Position numbers and translations under genes: made by a program. From assembly GCA_964397655.1 (NCBI GenBank), contig CAYNKA010000026.1, positions 1-11,879 on the forward strand: a stretch of 11,879 nt of DNA. The letters are read 5' to 3'. Source of the DNA: CAYNKA01 sp964397655 (GTDB taxonomy: Bacteria; Spirochaetota; Spirochaetia; DTKZ01). Shown here in pieces: positions 1-6,864 of this stretch (within the stretch, counting starts at the first letter, position 1; every line of letters begins with the position of its first letter). The notes below the pieces were generated by a model. That model was not told where the DNA came from. It saw only the letters and a program-made list of their open reading frames with translations, and ran no database searches.

Positions 1-996
1 CTTCACGGCGGGCTTTTCGAGACGATGAAACAGGCGGACGAGATACCCGAGGCGTTCAAGCTCGGCGTCACCTCCTTCAAGATGTTCATGGCCTACGCCA
101 AACTCGGTTGGATGACCGACGATTACGCCCTCACCAAGGGCATGGACGTCATCGGCCGGCTCGGCGGCATGGCCTGCATCCACGCCGAGACGGGGCTCGC
201 CATCGACTACATCCAGGACCGGCTCCTCGCCGCGAAGGCCGATTTCGCGGAGCGTTTCCTCGAGACGAGCCCCGACGTGGCCGAGGCCGAGGGCATCTTC
301 CGTTGCGTGTCCATCGGCAGGCTCATGAACTGCCCGGTCTACATACCCCATGTCTCCTCCTGGGAGGCCGTGGACGTGCTCAGGTTCTTCCGCGAAAAGG
401 GCGTACGCGTCTTCGCGGAGACCTGCCCCCAGTACCTCTCCCTCACCTGGGACAAGCTCAAGAAGCTGGGGCCCCTCGGCAAGGTCGGTCCCGCCATCAA
501 GACCCAGGAGGACCAGGACGCCCTCTGGGAAGGGATCAGGGACGGGCTCTTCGACACTTTCGGCAGCGACCACGCGCCGAAGGACAAGACGACGGGCGAG
601 GATTTCTTCAAGGCTGCCTACGGTTCGCCGCAGGTCGAGACCATGCTTCCCGTGATCTGGCACGAGGGCGTGAACAAGGGCAGGCTCACCGTCAACGAAC
701 TCGCGGGACTGTTCTCCGAGAATGCGGCGCGCATCCTCGGCATTTTCCCGAAGAAGGGGAGACTGGACGTCGGGTCCGACGCCGACATCACGATCTTCGA
801 TCCCAAGGAGCCCTGGAAGATCGGCGTAGCCGATCAACATTCAAAGGCGAAGTATACCCTCTATGAAGGCAGGGAAGTCCTCGGACGGGTGAAGACCGTG
901 ATTTCCCGCGGAAAGATCGTCGTGGACGGCGGTGAATTCCGGGGAGACCCAAAGCACGGGAAATTCATCGCCACCGGAGCCGGAAGAACGAAATGA
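1..996 (+). CDS. Dihydropyrimidinase/hydantoinase-family cyclic amidohydrolase (5' end missing)
   Basis: The reading frame is open from base 1, so the start lies outside the window; 331 residues are visible of a family usually about 450-480 long. Family members are cytoplasmic zinc enzymes that open cyclic amides (dihydropyrimidines, hydantoins, allantoin, dihydroorotate). Visible metal-site motifs are SFKMFMAY (the Lys at 79-81 is the expected carboxylated lysine), IHAETG (His at 181-183), IPHVSS (His at 349-351) and GSDHAP (Asp at 568-570). The C-terminal part has the usual GRLDVGSDADITIFD stretch and the small beta-sandwich ending (VISRGKIVVDGG). The active-site loop reads DHAP where many dihydropyrimidinases have DHCP, so the substrate is not settled; hydantoinase, dihydropyrimidinase or allantoinase-like activity are all possible. 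The stop overlaps the start of the efflux adaptor by 4 bp, suggesting translational coupling. Family assignment is strong, substrate is not. Confidence 0.88.
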   Translation, partial: LHGGLFETMKQADEIPEAFKLGVTSFKMFMAYAKLGWMTDDYALTKGMDVIGRLGGMACIHAETGLAIDYIQDRLLAAKADFAERFLETSPDVAEAEGIFRCVSIGRLMNCPVYIPHVSSWEAVDVLRFFREKGVRVFAETCPQYLSLTWDKLKKLGPLGKVGPAIKTQEDQDALWEGIRDGLFDTFGSDHAPKDKTTGEDFFKAAYGSPQVETMLPVIWHEGVNKGRLTVNELAGLFSENAARILGIFPKKGRLDVGSDADITIFDPKEPWKIGVADQHSKAKYTLYEGREVLGRVKTVISRGKIVVDGGEFRGDPKHGKFIATGAGRTK

Positions 997-2294
997 AAAT
1001 AAGGAAGAAGCACATCCTCTTCATCGCGGCCGGAGCGGTCGCGGTTCTCGTGGGTTTCGGCATTTACCGGCGCGCTGCGACCGGCACGGCCGGCAACTCC
1101 GGCGGAGGCCGTTCCCAGAACGCGGTCGCCGTGGAAGTCGTTCAGGTGGCCGAAGAGACGATCCGGGAAACGGGTTTCTTCTCCGGCTCGCTCCAGGCCC
1201 GGTCGAGGTTCATCGTGTCCCCGAAGATCGGGGGCAGGCTGGTACGACTCTACGCGGACGTCGGCGACCGGGTGGTTCGGGGGCAGCTTCTCGCGAGACT
1301 CGACGACACCGAATACGTCCAGCAGCTCGAGCAGGCGAAGGCCGATCTCGAAGTCTCCGCCGCGAACCTGGAGGACGCGAAGGGAAACCTGCAGACTCAG
1401 GGCCGGGAACTCGATCGGGTGAAAACCCTTTTCCAGAGCAAGATCGCCTCGCAGACCGAGCTCGACCAGGTTTCCAACCAGTACAACAAGACCGAGGCCC
1501 AGCTCAAGGTCGTCCAGGCGCAGATGAGGCTCAAGGAAGCCGCGCTCGAGACGGCGAAGCTCCGGCTCTCGTACACCAAACTCCTCGCCGAATGGGAATC
1601 CTCCGAGGAGAGCCGCGTAATCGGCGAGCGCCTCGCGGAGGAAGGGGCCCTGCTCAAGGCGAACGATCCGGTGTTCTCCATCCTCGACATCGGTTCCCTC
1701 ACCGCAACCTTCAACGTCACCGAATCGGCCTATCCCAGGATGAGGATCGGCCTCGGCGCGTCCGTGGTCTCGGATGTCTTCCCCGGCATGACCTTTCCCG
1801 GACGGGTGCAGCGGGTCGCGCCGTTCATCAACGAGGCTACTCGTCAGGCCGAGATCAGGCTCGAGGTTCCGAATCAGAAGGGCGTGCTCAAGCCCGGCCT
1901 CTTCGTCCGCGTCTCCATAGAATACGGCAGGAAGGAGAAGGCCCGCGTGGTGCCCCTTTCCGCCGTCGTGAAGCGGAACGAGAGGGAAGGAGTCTTCATG
2001 GTGGAGCCGGACGGATCGAGCGTCCGTTTCGTGCCGGTGTCGGTCGGCGTCACCGACGAGAACAAGGCTGAAATCGTCTCGCCCGCGGGCCTCAAGGGGG
2101 CTGTCGTCGTCCTCGGCCAGCATCTTCTCATGGATGGATCGAAGATCGTCCTTCCCTCGGGCGGAAATTCGAAGGCCCGAGGGGACGCTGCGCCCAACCT
2201 CGGCGAGGCCGGCCCCGACGGGAAGATCCGGAGTCCGGGAGACAAGCAGGGCGCGCCTCAGGAAAAGAGCAAGCGGAAAAACACCGGGAGTTGA
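993..2294 (+). CDS. RND efflux periplasmic adaptor (membrane fusion protein)
   Basis: This 433-aa adaptor joins an inner-membrane RND pump to an outer-membrane channel. Residues about 7-25 form a hydrophobic signal/anchor segment after a basic MKIRKK start. The first biotinyl-lipoyl half lies around residues 72-104 (GRLVRLYADVGDRVVRGQ). A heptad-rich coiled-coil hairpin spans about 108-195, followed by the second lipoyl half (RVIGERLAEEGALL, 208-221). Beta-barrel and membrane-proximal domains follow (FNVTESAYPRMRIG, then LKPGLFVRVSIEYG). The last 40 or so residues are hydrophilic, low-complexity and probably disordered. The usual RAPFDG-type strand is replaced by AEWESSEESR (199-208). The ATG overlaps the upstream stop in ATGA, with a modest GGAAG (982-986) six bases before it. 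The permease gene begins 3 bp after its stop, fixing its role as the partner of that pump. Confidence 0.93.
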   Translation: MKIRKKHILFIAAGAVAVLVGFGIYRRAATGTAGNSGGGRSQNAVAVEVVQVAEETIRETGFFSGSLQARSRFIVSPKIGGRLVRLYADVGDRVVRGQLLARLDDTEYVQQLEQAKADLEVSAANLEDAKGNLQTQGRELDRVKTLFQSKIASQTELDQVSNQYNKTEAQLKVVQAQMRLKEAALETAKLRLSYTKLLAEWESSEESRVIGERLAEEGALLKANDPVFSILDIGSLTATFNVTESAYPRMRIGLGASVVSDVFPGMTFPGRVQRVAPFINEATRQAEIRLEVPNQKGVLKPGLFVRVSIEYGRKEKARVVPLSAVVKRNEREGVFMVEPDGSSVRFVPVSVGVTDENKAEIVSPAGLKGAVVVLGQHLLMDGSKIVLPSGGNSKARGDAAPNLGEAGPDGKIRSPGDKQGAPQEKSKRKNTGS

Positions 2295-2297
2295 ACC

Positions 2298-5200
2298 ATG
2301 AAAATCGCGCGCTTCTCCGTCGAGCGTCCGGTCCTGACGCTGATGGTCTCCCTTATCGTTCTCATCCTCGGAATCACCGCCCTGCTCAGGCTTCCGGTGG
2401 ACCTCATGCCCGACATCAGCTACCCGACGATCAGCATCACGACGATCTACGCGGATACAGGTCCTGAACTCATCGAACAGCTCATCACCAAACCTATCGA
2501 GCAGGCGGTGAGCGCCGTTCCCGGGGTCGAGGACCTCTATTCGACGTCCTCTGAAGGACAGAGCCAGGTGCGCATCACCTTTTCCTGGGGGACCGACCTC
2601 GACGCCGCCTCGAACGACCTACGCGACCGCATAGATCGCATCATTTCCAGGCTTCCCGACGACGCGGAACGGCCGCGGCTTTTCAAATTCGACTACAGCG
2701 CCTACCCCATCGTGTTCCTCGGGGCGTACGGGAGCATGGACCCTCTCTACCTCAGGGAACTCATCGACGAGCAGATCTCCTACCGGCTGGAACGCGTTCC
2801 CGGCGTCGCCGCCGTGGAAGTGTGGGGGGGCGACGTTCGGCAGATACAGGTGAACATCTTTCCGGAGAGTCTCAAGGCCCTCAACCTCTCCATCGACCAG
2901 GTCGTGGCGAGGATCCAGTCCGCGAACATCGAGTCTCCGGTCGGCACGGTGTACCGCGACACCAAGCAGGTCTCCATGCGGACCGCGGGGCTCTACACCA
3001 AACTCGAAGACATCCGTGCCGTCGTGGTGGCCGTGAAGGACGGAATCCCCATCAGGCTCAGCCAGATCGCCACGGTGGAGGACACGGCGGCGAAGGTGAC
3101 CCGCATCGCGCGCATCAACGGCGAGAAGGGCATCCGCCTTTCGGTGACCAAGCAGTCCGGGAAGAACACGGTCGAGGTGGCCGAGGCCGTCGTGAAGGAG
3201 ATCGAGAGCATCAACCGCGACTTTCCACAGCTCAAGCTCGTCGTGCTGAGCGACACCTCGAAGTACATCAAGTACTCGATTTACAACGTCGGGAGTTCGG
3301 CGGTCTACGGGGGGGGCCTCGCGCTCGTGATCCTTCTCGTCTTTCTTCGGAACGTCGCGAGTTCCCTCGTCGTGGCGGTTACGATCCCGTTCTCAGTCAT
3401 CGCGACCTTCGCCCTCATGTACTTCAACGGCTTCACCCTCAACCTCATGAGCCTCGGCGCCCTCGCCCTCGGCGTCGGCATGCTCGTGGACAACTCGATC
3501 GTCGTGCTCGAGAACATTTCCCGCCTCCGGGAGTCGGGGCTGGGGGCGAAGGCCGCCGCCATCGACGGCAGCGAGGAGATGGCCTCCGCCGTCGTGGCGA
3601 GCACGCTCACGACGGTCGTCGTCTTCCTCCCCCTCATCTTCGTGAGGGGCATGGCAGGGGTCATGTACAAGCAGCTCGCGATCATCGTCTCATTCTCCCT
3701 CCTGTGTTCACTGCTCGTCGCCCTCACGCTGGTACCCGCCATAGCCGCCAGGCTCCATCATCCGGTCTTCGAGGAGGGCAGGACGGGGAAAACCCCTCTC
3801 GGCAGGATCTTCCACTGGTGCGGCATCTTCTTCTCGAAACTGGAGGCGTGGTATTCGGGGATCCTGCATCGAGCCCTCGACCATAAGGCCTTGGTCTTGA
3901 TAGCGACCGCGGGCATCCTCGCGGCCTCGCTCTTCTTCATCCCCTTCATCGGCTCTGAGCTCATGCCGGTTTCCGATCAGGGCCAGGTCAGGATCAACGG
4001 GGATCTGGAGGTGGGAACCAGGCTCGAGATCACCGACCAGAAATTCAGCGCGCTCATAGAGCCGGTCGTCGTGGAGTCGGTTCCCGAATCGGACAATTAC
4101 TTCTCCATCATCGGCGGGGGCATGGGCGGCGCATCTGCCCGTTCGGGCCAGATCAACATCAACCTCAAGCCGCAGAGCGAACGGAAACGTTCCGACGCCG
4201 CCATCGCCCAGGACCTCAGGAGGAAGCTCGCGTCCGTGCCGGGCGTCACCATCAGGACCCGTGTGGGCCAGAGCATCGTGTCGTTCGGAGCGAGCGGCTC
4301 TTCCGCCGACCAGCTCACCGTCGAGATCCGGGGCTACGACCTCGCCGAGGCGGACGCCCTGGCGCAAAAGGTGCAGCGGATGGCGGAGAAGATCGAGGGC
4401 GTCACCGACGCCAGACTGAGCCGGGAGTCCGGCGCCCCGGAGGAGCATTTCATCATCGACAGGGAGAAGGCCGCGGACCTCAACGTTACCGTATCGCAGA
4501 TCTCCTCGACGCTGAAGACCGTGTTCGCCGGCACCGTCGCGAGCAAGTTCCGGCAGAGCGGAAACGAGTACGACATCCTTGTAAAGATGAAGGGATCCGA
4601 GGACTTCGGTCCGCAGACGGTCACCGATCTCATGGTCGTGAATTCCGCGGGCAAGGCCCTCTCCCTGGGCTCCCTCGTCAAGGTTCGGCCGACCACGGGG
4701 CCGATGCGGATCGAGCGCAGGAACCAGGAGCGCATCATCCGCGTCGAGCTCAACCTCGCCGACCGCGACATCGGCTCGGTCGCCGGGGAGATCACGGAAA
4801 AACTCAGGGAGATCGCTCTCCCGCGGGATTTTTCCTTCAGCCTCGTCGGCTCCTTCGAGGAGCAGCAGAAGTCCTCGCGCGAGATGCTCTTTTCCGTCAT
4901 CCTTTCGCTCGTCCTCGTCTACATGGTCATGGCCTGCCTTTACGAGTCCTTTCGCGATCCCTTCGTCGTCATGTTCTCCGTACCGCTCGCCGCGATCGGC
5001 GTCCTCATCATTCTTTTCCTCACGAACACCACGTTCAACATCCAGACCGGGATCGGGGCGCTCATGCTCGGCGGGATAGTCGTGAACAACGCGATCGTGC
5101 TCGTGGACCACATCAACCTGCTTCGGCGCCGGGACGGCATGGAACTCCGGGCCGCGATCGAGGAATCCGGCAGGCGGCGTCTCAGGCCCATCCTCATGAC

Positions 5201-5417
5201 CGCCTTGACTACGGTTTTCGGCCTTTTCCCGCTCGCGCTCGGTCTCGGCGAAGGAGGCGAAATGCAGGCGCCCCTCGCGCGGACCGTGCTCGGAGGGCTC
5301 ATGAGCTCGACCGCCATCACCCTCCTCATCGTGCCGGTGGTCTATTACGAGTTCGAGCACCGAAGGCACAAGAAGGCCGACGCGGCCGCGAAGAACGGAG
5401 GCGGGAAACATGCGTAG
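2298..5417 (+). CDS. Efflux RND transporter permease, HAE1/AcrB-like
   Basis: At 1039 aa it has the normal length for an AcrB-type inner-membrane pump. The fold is two repeats, each one transmembrane helix (TM1 about 11-28; TM7 about 531-550), a large periplasmic domain, then five clustered helices. Family motifs seen are LPVDLMPDISYPT after TM1, PGVEDLYSTSSEGQS in the porter domain, GALALGVGMLVDNSIVVLEN in TM4 and GGIVVNNAIVLVDHIN in TM10. The TM4 proton-relay aspartate is present at D398, but the second acidic position is N399. The TM10 lysine of AcrB is replaced by Asn (about residue 930). This variant is common in non-enterobacterial HAE1 pumps. Substrates are probably amphiphilic drugs, lipids or metabolites; there is no clear sign of a heavy-metal CusA-type pump. 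GGGAG (2286-2290) precedes the ATG by seven bases. The stop overlaps the start of the TolC-family gene by 8 bp. Confidence 0.95.
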   Translation: MKIARFSVERPVLTLMVSLIVLILGITALLRLPVDLMPDISYPTISITTIYADTGPELIEQLITKPIEQAVSAVPGVEDLYSTSSEGQSQVRITFSWGTDLDAASNDLRDRIDRIISRLPDDAERPRLFKFDYSAYPIVFLGAYGSMDPLYLRELIDEQISYRLERVPGVAAVEVWGGDVRQIQVNIFPESLKALNLSIDQVVARIQSANIESPVGTVYRDTKQVSMRTAGLYTKLEDIRAVVVAVKDGIPIRLSQIATVEDTAAKVTRIARINGEKGIRLSVTKQSGKNTVEVAEAVVKEIESINRDFPQLKLVVLSDTSKYIKYSIYNVGSSAVYGGGLALVILLVFLRNVASSLVVAVTIPFSVIATFALMYFNGFTLNLMSLGALALGVGMLVDNSIVVLENISRLRESGLGAKAAAIDGSEEMASAVVASTLTTVVVFLPLIFVRGMAGVMYKQLAIIVSFSLLCSLLVALTLVPAIAARLHHPVFEEGRTGKTPLGRIFHWCGIFFSKLEAWYSGILHRALDHKALVLIATAGILAASLFFIPFIGSELMPVSDQGQVRINGDLEVGTRLEITDQKFSALIEPVVVESVPESDNYFSIIGGGMGGASARSGQININLKPQSERKRSDAAIAQDLRRKLASVPGVTIRTRVGQSIVSFGASGSSADQLTVEIRGYDLAEADALAQKVQRMAEKIEGVTDARLSRESGAPEEHFIIDREKAADLNVTVSQISSTLKTVFAGTVASKFRQSGNEYDILVKMKGSEDFGPQTVTDLMVVNSAGKALSLGSLVKVRPTTGPMRIERRNQERIIRVELNLADRDIGSVAGEITEKLREIALPRDFSFSLVGSFEEQQKSSREMLFSVILSLVLVYMVMACLYESFRDPFVVMFSVPLAAIGVLIILFLTNTTFNIQTGIGALMLGGIVVNNAIVLVDHINLLRRRDGMELRAAIEESGRRRLRPILMTALTTVFGLFPLALGLGEGGEMQAPLARTVLGGLMSSTAITLLIVPVVYYEFEHRRHKKADAAAKNGGGKHA

Positions 5418-6864
5418 CCCCCTGATTCCCGTTCTCGTCGCCTGCACGGTCCTCGCTTCGGCCTCCGCCGAGGGGCCGCTCAGGCTCGGGCTCAAGGACG
5501 CGATCCTATCGACCCTCGAGAACAATCCCTCGCTCCGGGCGCAGCGGTACCTTACCGCTTCGAGGGAGACTTACGAGAAGGAGGAGCTCGGGGCGTTCGA
5601 TTCCGTGGCCTCGGTGACGGCTTCGGGCTATCACGACCTCGTCGATCCCCAGCCCCTGCCCGTGGACTCCGGCTCGGTGACGGCCGGCGTCGAGGCGCCC
5701 TTTTCCACGGGGACGAGGCTCGCCGCATCGGCGAAACTCGGCAAGGAGAGCATCTCGTCGAGCATCGGCACCAAGCCCCTCGTGGCGGGTGAGGTGAAGC
5801 TCTCGCAGTCCTTCCTCCAGGGGGGGCTCGACGTCAGGGCGAACCTGGCGAGGGTCGAGTCCGCGAGGCTGGACGCCTTCGCATCGCGGTTCGAACTCAA
5901 GGGCTTCACCGAGAATCTCGTGTACAACGCCGAGAAGGCCTACTGGGACTATTATCTCGCCCTCAAGGAGCTGGACATCTATCGGGATTCCCTCAAGCTC
6001 GCCGAGCAGAACCTTTTCAACACCAGGCAGCGCGTGGACGTGGGACGACTTCCCGAGCTCGAACTCGCAGCGGCGCGGGTGGACGTCGCGGAACGAAAGG
6101 AGGCCTTGATCGGCGCCGAGGGGAACGTGGAGACGGCCCGCCTCAAGCTCCTCCAGATCGCGGGACCGAAATCTGGGGATTTCTGGGAGCGCGAGATCGA
6201 GGTCGCCGACCGGCCCGTCGCTCCGGAGGTTGAACTCGATTCCGTCGTCCGTCACGTAGAGGCAGGGAAGAAATCGAGGCCGGACCTTAATCAGGCCAGA
6301 CTTTCCCTGGAAAAGGGGGAACTCGAGGTCGTGCGCACCAGGAACGGCCTTCTCCCGAGGCTCGATTTCTTCATCTCGTACGGGGTGAGGGGGTACGCCG
6401 ATTCGTTCGGGGGAGCCGCCGGCCGTCTGTTCGACCAACAGGACCGGGTCACCGCGGGCCTTACCTTCACCCGGCCCCTGGGGAACAACGCCGCCGAGGC
6501 GAGGGCCGACCGCGCGAAGGCGTCCCGGGAACAGCTCGCCGAGTCCCTTCTCAATCTGGAGCGTCTCGTCGAGGTGGAAATCCGTGCGGCCTTTTCCGAG
6601 GTCAAGCGGAGCAAGGCCCGGACGGCGGCGACCGCGGAAACCGCCCTTCTTCAGGGCGACAAGCTCGCTGCGGAAAACGAGAAGTACCTCGTGGGGAGGT
6701 CCACCTCCTACGCCGTGGGACAGGCCCAGAGGGACCTGCTCTCCGCGAGGCTCCAGGAGGTCCGGGCGGTCGTGACGCACATCCTGTCGGTGCTCAACCT
6801 CTACCGCCTGGAAGGGACTCTCCTGGAACGCCGGGGCATCGAGACTATTTCGACGTCAAGTTGA
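5410..6864 (+). CDS. TolC-family outer-membrane efflux protein
   Basis: This 484-aa protein is the likely outer-membrane channel of the pump encoded just upstream. It begins with an export signal ending near ASA|E at residues 18-21. An LVAC at residues 9-12 resembles a lipobox but sits very early, so a lipoprotein form is only a weak alternative. The mature protein shows the two-fold OEP pattern: LRLGLKDAILSTLENNPSLRAQR near the N-terminus, long alanine/glutamate-rich helices (NAEKAYWDYYLALKELDIY; RVDVGRLPELELAAARVDV), then a second copy (SRPDLNQARLSLEKGELEVVRTRNGLLPRLDFF; later LVGRSTSYAVGQAQRDLLSARL). The start is supported by GGAGG at 5397-5401, eight bases before ATG, inside the permease gene. 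The 3' end overlaps the oppositely oriented cyclase gene by 20 bp. Confidence 0.93.
   Translation: MRSPLIPVLVACTVLASASAEGPLRLGLKDAILSTLENNPSLRAQRYLTASRETYEKEELGAFDSVASVTASGYHDLVDPQPLPVDSGSVTAGVEAPFSTGTRLAASAKLGKESISSSIGTKPLVAGEVKLSQSFLQGGLDVRANLARVESARLDAFASRFELKGFTENLVYNAEKAYWDYYLALKELDIYRDSLKLAEQNLFNTRQRVDVGRLPELELAAARVDVAERKEALIGAEGNVETARLKLLQIAGPKSGDFWEREIEVADRPVAPEVELDSVVRHVEAGKKSRPDLNQARLSLEKGELEVVRTRNGLLPRLDFFISYGVRGYADSFGGAAGRLFDQQDRVTAGLTFTRPLGNNAAEARADRAKASREQLAESLLNLERLVEVEIRAAFSEVKRSKARTAATAETALLQGDKLAAENEKYLVGRSTSYAVGQAQRDLLSARLQEVRAVVTHILSVLNLYRLEGTLLERRGIETISTSS

Noticed and set aside
861..2123. Minus-strand open frame of 420 codons opposite the adaptor
   Set aside because: Same compositional shadow; the plus strand carries an unmistakable adaptor with lipoyl and coiled-coil parts.
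3708..5525. Long minus-strand open frame of 605 codons opposite the RND permease
   Set aside because: Its translation is rich in Arg, Asp, Glu, Gly and His with no domain. This is typical of an antisense shadow in G+C-rich coding DNA, and the opposite strand encodes a clear RND pump.
5506..6780. Minus-strand open frame of 424 codons opposite the TolC-family gene
   Set aside because: Shadow of a real outer-membrane efflux gene, with no ribosome site or recognisable domain.
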